DNA of 64,000 nt from Tritonibacter scottomollicae (GTDB taxonomy: Bacteria; Pseudomonadota; Alphaproteobacteria; Rhodobacterales; Rhodobacteraceae): NCBI RefSeq assembly GCF_003003215.1, contig NZ_PVUF01000010.1, forward strand, positions 1-64,000, given 5' to 3'. The position numbers were made by a program, and so were the translations under genes. The notes under the pieces were generated by a model that saw only the letters and a program-made list of their open reading frames with translations, ran no database searches and was not told the origin of the DNA. This document shows positions 1 through 7,412 of this stretch, piece by piece. How positions within the stretch are numbered: position 1 is the first letter of the stretch; every line of letters begins with the position of its first letter.

Positions 1-254
1 GTGCCGTGGGCGCGAAGACCGCATTCATTGCCCCGGGATCACCTTGGGAGAACGGCTACTGCGAGAGCTTCAACGCCCGCTTCCGGGATGAGTTACTAAA
101 CGGCGAGGTCTTCACCACGCTGCGTGAAGCACAGATCCTCATCGAACGCTGGCGTCGCCACTACAACACGGTTAGGCCCCACAGCGCCTTAGGATACCGG
201 CCCCCAGCGCCCAAAAGCATCGTCCTGATAGACCAAAGGCCGACGATGCATTAA
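1..254 (+). CDS. IS3-family transposase (OrfB), C-terminal part only
   Basis: This is the C-terminal end of an IS3-family DDE transposase whose reading frame is already open at the window edge, so the N-terminal part lies outside. The remaining ~84 residues hold the last part of the integrase core: the stretch [12 protein letters not shown] carries the third acidic residue of the DDE triad, followed by [10 protein letters not shown] and the usual C-terminal pattern [18 protein letters not shown]. The protein would cut and join the element's ends together with OrfA. The stop is TAA at 252-254, 34 bases before the inferred element end. Activity of the full element cannot be judged from here. 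Confidence 0.9.
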   Translation, partial: AVGAKTAFIAPGSPWENGYCESFNARFRDELLNGEVFTTLREAQILIERWRRHYNTVRPHSALGYRPPAPKSIVLIDQRPTMH

Positions 255-288
255 CATTCAAATTGGACCACTCGATGGGGGCACATCA
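1..288 (+). mobile_element. right end of an IS3-family insertion sequence (left part outside window)
   Basis: The transposase C-terminus is followed by a short tail ending in GGGGGCACATCA. Read inward from the other strand this is TGATGTGCCCCC, a form expected for an IS3-family terminal inverted repeat that begins with TGA. I place the outer boundary at 288 because the next bases (289 onward) are in frame with, and clearly belong to, the minus-strand binding-protein gene. The matching left repeat and any target-site duplication lie outside the window, so the boundary is inferred from one side only. Confidence 0.75.
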
Positions 289-990
289 CATGGCGGAGAT
301 GGCATCGTTGAACGCTTGCAAGTGTTCTGATTCTTTCGGAAGCATGATCGCAAACTTGTCGCCGGTTGGGATCTCTGCGGACACCTGAAGCATATCCATC
401 TGTGGCTGCGCAAAAGCGTAGCGCAGGCTGACGATGTCGTTTACCGCCGCTTCGATCCGTCCACTGCGCAGGTCGGTCAGCATATTCGCGGTGGTGTCGT
501 AGCTGGAATAAGCTTTGTAGCCCAGTTCATCCTGACGCTCTTTCAGCCAGTTTTCCGGAAAAGACGTGGCGATCGACCCGATGCGCTTTCCATTGATGTC
601 GTCGATGCTGCTGATGCCTGCATCCTTCTTGGTGCCCACGCCAAGCGCGCCGGAGAAATAGGGCTGCGTGAAGGACTGCGCCTCAAGACGTTCATCGGTG
701 ATCGTCAGCGAGGAAATCACGGCATCCACACGGCCCGAGGCTGTCGCCACGAAAAGGGCACGAAAATCGAGGCCGTTGATCTCAGTCGTCGTGCCGAGGC
801 GGGTTGCGATCTCATTGATGATGTCGACTTCGAACCCCTCAAAGTCACCCGCTTCGTTCTTGAATTCCCAAGGCGGGTTCGCCGGGTAGGCTCCGATCTT
901 AAGGGCCTCCTGAGCCATGGTGCTGGCGCCGGAGAACGTAGTCAGCGCCGCAACTGCGAGGCCGGTGAGCAGATTTCGTGTGGATGACAT
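286..990 (-). pseudogene. family 3 (amino-acid type) ABC substrate-binding protein, 3' end cut off by IS element
   Basis: Periplasmic binding protein of the amino-acid ABC transporter type. The start at 990 is supported by an AAGGGAAA ribosome site and a signal peptide (MSSTRNLLTGLAVAALT, cleavage near STMAQ). The mature part opens with LKIGAYPANPPWEF and contains GFEVDIINEIATRLG, both typical of SBP family 3. The reading frame runs to ...NDAISAM and then meets TGA, which is the terminal trinucleotide of the IS end. Family members normally continue for about 20-30 more residues, so the C-terminal helix is lost and the permease and ATPase genes expected downstream are separated from it. An upstream in-frame codon at 1053 would add 21 residues before the signal peptide and is less likely. 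The shortened protein could still be made, but its fold is probably compromised. Confidence 0.8.
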
Positions 991-1058
991 TGTGGTTTCC
1001 CTTGTTGCGTGGTGAAGCGCGTTTTCGCGTCTTGTTGTCGATATCGTTGGCATGTTTC

Positions 1059-1070
1059 GTATACGGATAC
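1059..1070. promoter_or_regulatory. candidate GntR operator in divergent promoter
   Basis: GTATACGGATAC is a near-perfect 12-bp inverted repeat (10 of 12 positions symmetric) in the 185-bp gap between the binding-protein gene and the divergent GntR gene. A second GTATAC lies at 1156-1161, just before the GntR start. GntR/FCD regulators usually bind short palindromes of this kind next to their own gene. The assignment to this regulator is inference from position and symmetry. Confidence 0.45.
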
Positions 1071-1080
1071 AAACATTTTG

Positions 1081-1100
1081 TTTAAGCTTGAAGTTTATAA
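1081..1100. promoter_or_regulatory. copy 1 of a shared TTYAA-N2-WTRAA promoter motif
   Basis: TTTAAGCTTGAAGTTTATAA contains the palindrome TTTAAGCTTGAA (TTYAAGCTTRAA). The 20-mer shares 14-15 of 20 bases with elements at 30380-30399 and 44130-44149, each 60-105 bp upstream of a minus-strand transport or catabolic operon and all in the same orientation. It sits 91 bp upstream of the truncated binding-protein start and overlaps a possible -35 region on the minus strand. Half-sites of this form suit MarR-type dimers, but the regulator is not known. Confidence 0.4.
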
Positions 1101-1175
1101 TGGCGCTATAGGAGGGTTAAGGCTAAGGTTGCCTGCAACTTAGGACCAAGCTTTAGTATACAGTTAGGGGCGATC

Positions 1176-1835
1176 ATGGCGGACACACCCAAGCGCCACA
1201 TGAAGGACAAGATTTACGAAACATATCTGGGGCGTATCCAGCGGGGCGAGATCACATATGATGATCGCCTCGTCGACACCGCGATCGCGGAGGAGTTTCA
1301 CGTATCGCGTATGCCGGTGCGTGATGCGTTGATGCGCCTGACGCATGAGGGCTACCTGGAAAGCACGACGAGAGGCTTCACCTTGCCCACCCTGCAGTAT
1401 GACCAGATACTCGACATGTTTGAGTTGCGCCGTCTGCTGGAGCCACGTGCGGCTGCGCTGGCCACAGCCAACCTGACCGAGGCCGACCTGGAAACGCTGA
1501 CCGAGGCCGTCGCCCGTTCAGAACGAACTCTGGAGACGGGCGATGTCGAGAGTCTTTACGCCGCTTCAGAGGATATTCGCCGCACCTGGATCATGGCAGT
1601 GCCGAACGTTGAGCTGCGGGAGACCATTCTGCGCTACATGGCGCAAATTCAGTCTGTCCGGCTGGTGACGCTGCGGGATGAGGAGGCACATCACACGCTG
1701 GTCGACCTGCATCGCCAGATGCTGCAGGCCTTTTGCAGTCGCAACGCTGCGCATGTCGAGCTTTTGCTGCTGCGCTATGTCTTTGCCGGGGAGGCCAGCT
1801 TCCTGCGCATAAAGGGGGAGGGGCCTCACGGTTGA
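1176..1835 (+). CDS. GntR-family transcriptional regulator (FCD type)
   Basis: A 219-residue DNA-binding regulator. Residues ~10-75 form the winged helix of the GntR family, including the typical AEEFHVSRMPVRDALMRLTHEGYLE. The rest is the all-helical FCD ligand-binding domain (FELRRLLEPRAAALA, then a region ending ...LLLLRYVFAGEASFL). The ATG at 1176 has an AGGGG ribosome site. The gene is divergent from the IS-truncated binding protein, so it probably controlled that transporter and itself through the GTATAC elements between them. FCD regulators commonly sense sugar acids or amino-acid derived carboxylates; the ligand here cannot be told. The IS insertion may have left it without its original target operon. 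Confidence 0.85.
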   Translation: MADTPKRHMKDKIYETYLGRIQRGEITYDDRLVDTAIAEEFHVSRMPVRDALMRLTHEGYLESTTRGFTLPTLQYDQILDMFELRRLLEPRAAALATANLTEADLETLTEAVARSERTLETGDVESLYAASEDIRRTWIMAVPNVELRETILRYMAQIQSVRLVTLRDEEAHHTLVDLHRQMLQAFCSRNAAHVELLLLRYVFAGEASFLRIKGEGPHG

Positions 1836-2138
1836 AGTCAAGCATTGGCCCTTAATGGAGGCTCGACCGCGTTGTTGCACGAGTCTTCCGATGGAGGATC
1901 CAACGTGCGAATTCATGCGGTTACACGCGCCGCATGCGCAAGGCACCTCCCGCCCGCGATCGCACGACGAACTGGTTCAACAACAGACACCTGCATGGCC
2001 CAATCGGAAACATCCCGCCAGCACAGGCTGACGGGAACCCGTATGCACAGTTCGACGTGCTTGATATGCGCACATGAAAAGAAGCTAGGCCTCCGACAGG
2101 CCCGGGGCGATCCAGTTCGTTTTCTACCCACTATATAT
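1836..2138. other. intergenic region without a recognisable gene
   Basis: This stretch separates the GntR gene from the 3' end of the minus-strand ABC ATPase. Open frames exist (for example a plus-strand frame from 1845) but their translations are low-complexity Arg/Ala/Thr-rich strings without family features, and no ribosome site precedes them. I see no tRNA, repeat or further IS end. Confidence 0.6.
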
Positions 2139-2183
2139 AACCCGGCTGCTGGCGGGTTTCGGCTGCTGAGCCTAACAGCCGAA
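2139..2183 (-). terminator. double stem-loop downstream of the ABC ATPase gene
   Basis: Two adjacent inverted repeats: AACCCG...CGGGTT (2139-2144 with 2153-2158) and a perfect 8-bp stem TTCGGCTG...CAGCCGAA (2158-2165 with 2176-2183). They begin 18 bases past the stop codon of the minus-strand ATPase. Read on the minus strand, the second stem is followed by an AT-rich run (TTATATATAG). This is a reasonable terminator for the IclR-ATPase unit and may also stop read-through from the GntR side. Confidence 0.6.
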
Positions 2184-2200
2184 ATTAGCGGGTCAGGGCG

Positions 2201-3259
2201 CTAGCGAAGCCGCATTTCTGTCTTTGCGTCGAATAGGAAGGCATCATCGTCAGAAAAATCGAGGCTGATGGAGGCGCCTTCATCAAGCGCATCTTCGCCA
2301 CGCGTTTCCACAATGATCTTGGAGCCGTCAGCACAGATCAGGTGATCATAGGCAACCGCGCCCAACCGCTCGCGCAGGTCCAGTGTCGCGGATCCTCCTG
2401 CGCTGACAGTGATTTGCTGAGGGCGCAAGCCCACAATGACTTTGGAGCCTTCTGGGGGAAGCGCCACAGAGGTGGTGATCTCACGACCGCCAAATGCGTC
2501 GACCGTGACCTTGCCACCGCACACCTTGCCTTCGACAAAATTCATGCTGGGAGAGCCGATAAAGCCCGCGACGAAGCGATTGTCGGGGTTGTTGTAGAGG
2601 TCCATCGGTTTCCCGACTTGCTCCACCCGGCCTGCACGTAGGACGACGATTTTATCCGCGAGTGTCATCGCCTCAACCTGATCGTGCGTCACATAGATCA
2701 TGGTCGCGCCGATCTCCTTGTGCAGGCGCGCGATTTCCACTCGCATATCGACGCGCAGTTCCGCGTCAAGATTGGAGAGTGGTTCGTCAAACAGAAAGAC
2801 ATCGGGCCCACGCACGATTGCGCGGCCAATGGCGACGCGCTGGCGCTGACCGCCAGACAGAGCTTTGGGTTTGCGCTTCAGATATGCGTCAAGTTGCAGG
2901 ATGCGGGAGGCCTCAGAGACTTTTTCCTTGATTTCCTCTTTGGGATGGCCGGTCATTTTGAGGCCAAACCCCATGTTTTCTTCAACACTCATGTGGGGAT
3001 AGAGCGCGTAGGACTGGAACACCATCGCGACGCCACGCTCTGCCGCTTCGACGTTGGTCACGTCTCGACTGCCAATATGGATCTGGCCTGAAGTCGTTTC
3101 CTCGAGGCCTGCAACCATGCGCAACAAGGTAGATTTGCCGCAGCCCGACGGTCCGACAAAGACACAGAATTCACCGTCCTCGATGTCGAGGTTCACATCA
3201 AAGATGGTTTGTACTTCGCCGTATTTCTTCACGGCATTGGTTAGCGTTACGCCTGTCAT
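2201..3259 (-). CDS. carbohydrate ABC transporter ATP-binding protein (MalK/UgpC type)
   Basis: The 352-residue ATPase subunit of a CUT1-type sugar importer. Walker A is GPSGCGKST, the Q-loop region is [14 protein letters not shown], the signature is [15 protein letters not shown] and Walker B is [12 protein letters not shown], followed by the H-loop [12 protein letters not shown]. The C-terminal ~120 residues form the regulatory OB-fold (MOP/TOBE) region found in MalK and UgpC. The start at 3259 is chosen over an in-frame codon at 3307 because it has a GAGGAC ribosome site and gives the family's usual N-terminus. It should energise the permease pair at 5641-7412, although it is encoded on the opposite strand behind the IclR gene. 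Such ATPases can serve more than one sugar transporter. Confidence 0.92.
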   Translation of the reverse strand: MTGVTLTNAVKKYGEVQTIFDVNLDIEDGEFCVFVGPSGCGKSTLLRMVAGLEETTSGQIHIGSRDVTNVEAAERGVAMVFQSYALYPHMSVEENMGFGLKMTGHPKEEIKEKVSEASRILQLDAYLKRKPKALSGGQRQRVAIGRAIVRGPDVFLFDEPLSNLDAELRVDMRVEIARLHKEIGATMIYVTHDQVEAMTLADKIVVLRAGRVEQVGKPMDLYNNPDNRFVAGFIGSPSMNFVEGKVCGGKVTVDAFGGREITTSVALPPEGSKVIVGLRPQQITVSAGGSATLDLRERLGAVAYDHLICADGSKIIVETRGEDALDEGASISLDFSDDDAFLFDAKTEMRLR

Positions 3260-3314
3260 GGATGTTGTCCTCTCTATGGGCGCGGGTGTTTCCTGGCCCG
3301 ACGCCACTCCTCCT

Positions 3315-4106
3315 TCAGGTGGGGAACTGCCAGCTTTCAGCAGCCTCCGCGATCTCGTTTGCGGTCGTAAGCAGCCGTGGCTTCAGCGTGGTGAGCCCTT
3401 CCAGCGATTGCCGTTCGGTGGATGAGGTGATGGAAAGTCCGCCCATGACCCGACCCTTGGAAGAAAGGATCGGGGCGGCGATACAAATGATGCCAGGCTC
3501 ATGCTCTTCGCGGTCAAAGGCGATCCCCTGCGCGCGAATGCTGTCGAGGTCGGCCCGAAAGTCGGTCTCCTTACCCAAGGTGTGAGGCGTGTGCTGGAAA
3601 AACGCTTGCCGCCGGATGGCATCCTCGCGGGCGTCTTCGTCGAGATGTGCAATCATCGCCTTGCCGACACCGGTACAATAGCCGGGGCCGATTTTGCCCG
3701 CCTGGCTGAACATCTCGATCGGGGTGCGGGCGTTGCGCTTGTCCACATACAGCACCTGACCATGATCCAGTTGCGCGAGGTGAATGGTCTCTCCGACTTC
3801 GGCCGATAGCGCATCGAGATACGGGCGGGCGACCGGCGCGAGCGAGCTTTGCCGCCATGCTGCGTGTGCGAGCCGCACCAAACGCAGGCCGGGTGAATAG
3901 GTCTGCTGAACTTCATCGAAGCGCAGCATGCCCTGATTCGTCAGCGTCTGGATTAGACGGTAGAGCGTGGCCTTGGGGTGGGGCGAGGCTGCGAGCAATT
4001 CTCCAAAGCGCACTGGACGCCCATATTCCGCGACCTGATCCAAAACTTCCAAGGCTTTTCCGACGGTTCCGTCGTTGCCGCGCTGCGGCGCATCCGGCGT
4101 TGCCAT
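3315..4106 (-). CDS. IclR-family transcriptional regulator
   Basis: A 263-residue regulator. The N-terminal winged helix spans residues ~12-75 ([34 protein letters not shown]), and the C-terminal effector domain includes LHLAQ-like and [16 protein letters not shown] segments and [17 protein letters not shown], all standard for IclR proteins. It lies directly upstream of the MalK-type ATPase with a 55-bp gap and is divergent from the ten-gene galactoside operon. It is therefore the obvious regulator of both units, probably through the palindrome at 4190-4204. IclR proteins often respond to pathway intermediates, and 2-keto-3-deoxygalactonate or galactonate would be plausible ligands, but this is inference. 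Confidence 0.9.
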   Translation of the reverse strand: MATPDAPQRGNDGTVGKALEVLDQVAEYGRPVRFGELLAASPHPKATLYRLIQTLTNQGMLRFDEVQQTYSPGLRLVRLAHAAWRQSSLAPVARPYLDALSAEVGETIHLAQLDHGQVLYVDKRNARTPIEMFSQAGKIGPGYCTGVGKAMIAHLDEDAREDAIRRQAFFQHTPHTLGKETDFRADLDSIRAQGIAFDREEHEPGIICIAAPILSSKGRVMGGLSITSSTERQSLEGLTTLKPRLLTTANEIAEAAESWQFPT

Positions 4107-4189
4107 TGCTGTCCTCCCTTACGTCTCTGAACCCTCGGGTGAAGAGACTGTTGACATTCATAGCTAGAATCTCTCATGGTTTCAATAGT

Positions 4190-4204
4190 TGGAAACGGGT
4201 TCCA
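4190..4204. promoter_or_regulatory. candidate IclR operator for the galactoside operon
   Basis: TGGAA-ACGGG-TTCCA is a perfect 5-bp inverted repeat with a 5-bp centre, extended on both sides by an imperfect ATAGT...ACTAT. It lies 42 bp upstream of the sugar-binding-protein ATG, in the 140-bp gap shared with the divergent IclR gene. Size and spacing resemble KdgR/IclR-type boxes. A TTGACA at 4151-4156 could be a -35 element, but I find no convincing -10 at proper spacing. Confidence 0.5.
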
Positions 4205-4246
4205 CTATGTGAGACCGGCGACCGACAGTCAATAAGGGAGGATACC

Positions 4247-5500
4247 ATGAACTTGCTGAAGGGAACGGCCGCAGGACTTGCGATGGTCGTTGGTTTGACC
4301 GCGTCTGCACAGGCCTCGGAGTTGAGCGGGACGCTCAAGATTTTCTCGGATATGTCGAACCCGGCACCACGCGCGGTGATGGAGAAGCTGGCATCTGATT
4401 TCGACGCCCTGCATCCGGATCTGTCGGTCGAACTGACCGTGATCGACCGCGAGGCCTATAAGACACAGATCCGTAACTTCCTGACCGCGAATGCGCCGGA
4501 CGTGGCCAATTGGTATGCGGCAAACCGTATGCGCCCCTATGTGTCGGCCGGTCTGTTCGAGGATGTCTCTGATCTCTGGGCGGAGCCTGCGATTGCCGAC
4601 AATCTTGCCTCCACCAAGGGCGCGATGACGCTCGACGGGAAGCAGTGGGGCGTGCCGTATACCTACTATCAGTGGGGCGTTTACTACCGCGAAGATATCT
4701 ATGACGAGCTGGGACTGGAAGAACCCAAGGACTGGGAAGCCTTCAAGTCGAATTGCCAGAAGATCCTCGACTCGGGCCGCAAGTGCTTCACCATCGGCAG
4801 CAAGTTTCTTTGGACCGCTGGTGGCTGGTTTGATTATCTGAACATGCGCACCAATGGATATGACTTCCATATGGCGCTGACCAACGGTGACGTGGAATGG
4901 ACCGATGATCGTGTGAAGCAGACCTTCGCAAATTGGCGCGAGCTGATCGATATGGGGGCCTTCATTGACAACCATCAGTCCTACAGCTGGCAGGAAGCTC
5001 TTCCGTTCATGGTAAATGGGGAGGCCGCGGCCTATCTCATGGGCAACTTTGCGGTGGCGCCACTGCGAGAGGCGGGCCTCAGCGACGAACAGCTGGATTT
5101 CTATCAGTTCCCGGTGATCAACCCTGATGTGGAACTGGCCGAAGATGCGCCGACCGATACGTTCCATATCCCGTCAGGCGCACAGAACAAGGAAGCTGCT
5201 CGCGAATTCCTGCGCTACGTGGTCTCCGCCGATGTGCAGACCGAGATCAACGCAGGCCCTGCTTTGGGTCAGTTGCCGGTCAATGCATCGTCCTCGGTGG
5301 ATGCGGACGAAATGCTCAACCAAGGGTTTGAGATGCTGTCCTCCAACAGCCCCGGCGGCATCGCTCAGTTCTTTGACCGCGACGCCCCGGCAGAAATGGC
5401 TTCGATCGCGATGGAAGGCTTTCAAGAGTTCATGGTGTTTCCTGACAACCTGGAAGACGTCCTGAACCGTCTCGAGAAGGCCCGTCAGCGGATCTACTGA
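4247..5500 (+). CDS. carbohydrate ABC transporter substrate-binding protein (SBP family 1)
   Basis: A 417-residue periplasmic sugar-binding protein, first gene of the galactoside operon. The ATG at 4247 follows an AAGGGAGG ribosome site and starts a clear signal peptide (MNLLKGTAAGLAMVVGLTAS, cleavage after AQA). Typical family-1 features are the N-terminal GTLKIFSDMSNPAPR strand, a Trp/Tyr-rich central part (GVPYTYYQWGVYYREDIYDELGLEEPKDWEAF) and the late region IPSGAQNKEAAREFLRYV. It should deliver an alpha- or beta-galactoside to the permeases at 5641-7412, a specificity inferred from the neighbouring GH36 and GH42 genes. A strong stem-loop follows the stop codon. A much longer open frame upstream is not used, since it lacks a ribosome site and crosses the promoter. 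Confidence 0.93.
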   Translation: MNLLKGTAAGLAMVVGLTASAQASELSGTLKIFSDMSNPAPRAVMEKLASDFDALHPDLSVELTVIDREAYKTQIRNFLTANAPDVANWYAANRMRPYVSAGLFEDVSDLWAEPAIADNLASTKGAMTLDGKQWGVPYTYYQWGVYYREDIYDELGLEEPKDWEAFKSNCQKILDSGRKCFTIGSKFLWTAGGWFDYLNMRTNGYDFHMALTNGDVEWTDDRVKQTFANWRELIDMGAFIDNHQSYSWQEALPFMVNGEAAAYLMGNFAVAPLREAGLSDEQLDFYQFPVINPDVELAEDAPTDTFHIPSGAQNKEAAREFLRYVVSADVQTEINAGPALGQLPVNASSSVDADEMLNQGFEMLSSNSPGGIAQFFDRDAPAEMASIAMEGFQEFMVFPDNLEDVLNRLEKARQRIY

Positions 5501-5507
5501 TCGTGAA

Positions 5508-5537
5508 TTTTTGGGCGGGCTCGCTTCCGCCCAAAAA
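5508..5537 (+). promoter_or_regulatory. intercistronic stem-loop between binding protein and permease genes
   Basis: TTTTTGGGCGG (5508-5518) pairs perfectly with CCGCCCAAAAA (5527-5537) around an 8-base loop, 8 bases past the binding-protein stop. The 3' side is followed by A residues and then mixed sequence rather than a U-run, so it is not a classical terminator. Such hairpins after binding-protein genes commonly protect upstream mRNA from 3' exonucleases or cause partial termination, giving more binding protein than permease. Confidence 0.55.
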
Positions 5538-5640
5538 CCGCCACGCGATCTCTATGTCCGTTTCGCCGCAATAACTGACGTTTCGCTCACCCAGCCTGCG
5601 ATCATCCGCAGCGTGGTGCGTGTATCCTGGAGGTGCTCCT

Positions 5641-6564
5641 TTGGTTGACACAACAACTCCGCTTAACGATGGTGCGCCGGGCTGGATCCGGCGCAACCGT
5701 CAGACACTGGCGCCGGCTCTGTTCCTGTTGCCGGGCGTATTGTTCTTCGCGTTCTACGTTATCTTTCCGATTGTGCAGAGCTTTAACCTGTCGTTCTACC
5801 GCTGGGATGGCCTGGGAGAGCCGGTCTATGTGGGGGCGGAGAATTATATTGAGCTGATGGATGACCGCGCCTTTGAGGTCTCCATGTGGAACAACCTGAA
5901 ATGGCTGCTGATGTATCTGCTGGCGATCCCGGCGGGATTGGCGATTGCGCTGTTTCTGAACCAGAACGTTGTCGGTATTCGGCTATACAAATCTCTGTTT
6001 TTCTTCCCGTTTGTGATCAGCCAAGTGGTGGTCGGACTGGTGTTCAGCTGGTTCTACGACCCGACGTTTGGCTTGTTGAATCAGATCCTTGGTTTTTTCG
6101 GCTTTGGTACGGTCAATGTATTGGGTGATCCGAACCTTGTGACCTACGGTATTATTGTTGCCGGTCTCTGGCCGCAAACGGCCTATTGCATGATCCTCTA
6201 CCTCACGGGGCTTAATGCGGTGGACCCCGAGCAAGTGGAAGCCGCCCGTCTGGATGGCGCAAAGGGCATGAAGATGCTGTGGTATGTCATCATCCCGCAG
6301 CTGCGGCCTGCCACATTCATTGCCTTCGTCGTGACGATCATCGGGGCCTTGCGATCTTTCGATCTGATTTCGATCATGACCAACGGCGGACCGTTTGGGT
6401 CGTCCCGCGTTCTGTCCTTTTACATGTTTGAAAAAGCATTGTCAGAATACGGTTTCCGCATGGGCTATGGCGCAGCCATCGCGGTGGTGCTGTTCCTGAT
6501 CATGCTGTCCTTCATCGCCTACTTCCTGTGGTCGATGTACCAAGAAGAGAAAGGGGGCCGCTGA
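5641..6564 (+). CDS. carbohydrate ABC transporter permease 1 (MalF/UgpA type)
   Basis: A 307-residue inner-membrane permease with six hydrophobic spans, the first being APALFLLPGVLFFAFYVIF. The EAA loop that contacts the ATPase is EQVEAARLDGAKGMKMLWYVIIPQL. I place the start at a TTG at 5641 because it follows GGAGG (5629-5633) with a 7-base spacer; an in-frame GTG at 5620 would overlap that ribosome site and has none of its own. It ends by overlapping the next permease gene (TGATG). With that partner, the binding protein and the minus-strand ATPase it would form a CUT1 sugar importer. Confidence 0.9.
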   Translation: MVDTTTPLNDGAPGWIRRNRQTLAPALFLLPGVLFFAFYVIFPIVQSFNLSFYRWDGLGEPVYVGAENYIELMDDRAFEVSMWNNLKWLLMYLLAIPAGLAIALFLNQNVVGIRLYKSLFFFPFVISQVVVGLVFSWFYDPTFGLLNQILGFFGFGTVNVLGDPNLVTYGIIVAGLWPQTAYCMILYLTGLNAVDPEQVEAARLDGAKGMKMLWYVIIPQLRPATFIAFVVTIIGALRSFDLISIMTNGGPFGSSRVLSFYMFEKALSEYGFRMGYGAAIAVVLFLIMLSFIAYFLWSMYQEEKGGR

Positions 6565-7412
6565 TGTTCCCGCGTCCGATCGAGAAATCCTCTCCCGCCT
6601 GGGCCGCCACCTATCAGGCGCTCGTGCCGATGGCGCTGGTACTGTGGCTGTTGCCCCTGATCGCTGTGGCCGTGTTTTCCATCAAGCCGGATGTGGATTT
6701 CACCACCGGCAACTATTGGGGCTGGCCCTCCGCGTTCAAAGGCTTTGAGAACTACGGCAAGGTTTTCTTTGCTTCTGACATGCCGCGCTATCTCCTGAAT
6801 TCGGTGCTGATTACAGTGCCGACGGTGATCGGTGCGGTGGCCCTGTCCTGCATGACCGGTTTTGCGCTTGGCGTGTATAAATTCCGCGGCAACCTCTTGT
6901 TGTTCTTCATGTTTGTGGCCGGGAATTTTGTACCGTTTCAAATCCTGATGGTGCCGGTGCGCGATCTGACGCTGGATATGGGTCTTTATAACACCAAGCT
7001 TGGACTGGTGCTTTTCCATGTGGCCTTTCAGACCGGTTTTTGTACATTGTTCATGCGCAACTTCATCCGCGCCCTGCCGTTTGAGCTGATCGAGGCCGCG
7101 CGGGTCGAGGGGGTCGCGGAATGGCGGATTTTCTGGTTTGTCGTGCTGCCGTTGATGAAGCCTGCGATCGCAGCGTTGTCGGTGCTGATCTTCACCTTCA
7201 TCTGGAACGACTATTTTTGGGCAGTGGTGTTGACCCAGGGCGCCGAGAGCCAGCCGGTTACGGCGGGGATCACCTCGTTTAATGCGCAGTATCGTGCCGC
7301 CTATCACCTGATGAGTGCCGGCTCGATCGTGGCGGCGCTGCCGCCGGTGGCGATGTTTTTTCTGATGCAGCGGCATTTCATTGCCGGTCTGACACTCGGG
7401 GCGGTGAAATGA
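6564..7412 (+). CDS. carbohydrate ABC transporter permease 2 (MalG/UgpE type)
   Basis: A 282-residue permease with six predicted membrane spans. The EAA loop reads FELIEAARVEGVAEWRIFWFVVLPLMKP, as in MalG/UgpE proteins. The ATG at 6564 shares one base with the TGA of the first permease and has AAGGGGG upstream; an earlier in-frame codon at 6528 would intrude into the first permease. The gene also overlaps the following alpha-galactosidase by 4 bp (ATGA), so transport and hydrolysis are translationally coupled. Confidence 0.92.
   Translation: MFPRPIEKSSPAWAATYQALVPMALVLWLLPLIAVAVFSIKPDVDFTTGNYWGWPSAFKGFENYGKVFFASDMPRYLLNSVLITVPTVIGAVALSCMTGFALGVYKFRGNLLLFFMFVAGNFVPFQILMVPVRDLTLDMGLYNTKLGLVLFHVAFQTGFCTLFMRNFIRALPFELIEAARVEGVAEWRIFWFVVLPLMKPAIAALSVLIFTFIWNDYFWAVVLTQGAESQPVTAGITSFNAQYRAAYHLMSAGSIVAALPPVAMFFLMQRHFIAGLTLGAVK

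Noticed and set aside
1845-2204. 119-codon plus-strand frame after the GntR gene
   Set aside because: No ribosome site, low-complexity composition and it runs through the terminator hairpins.
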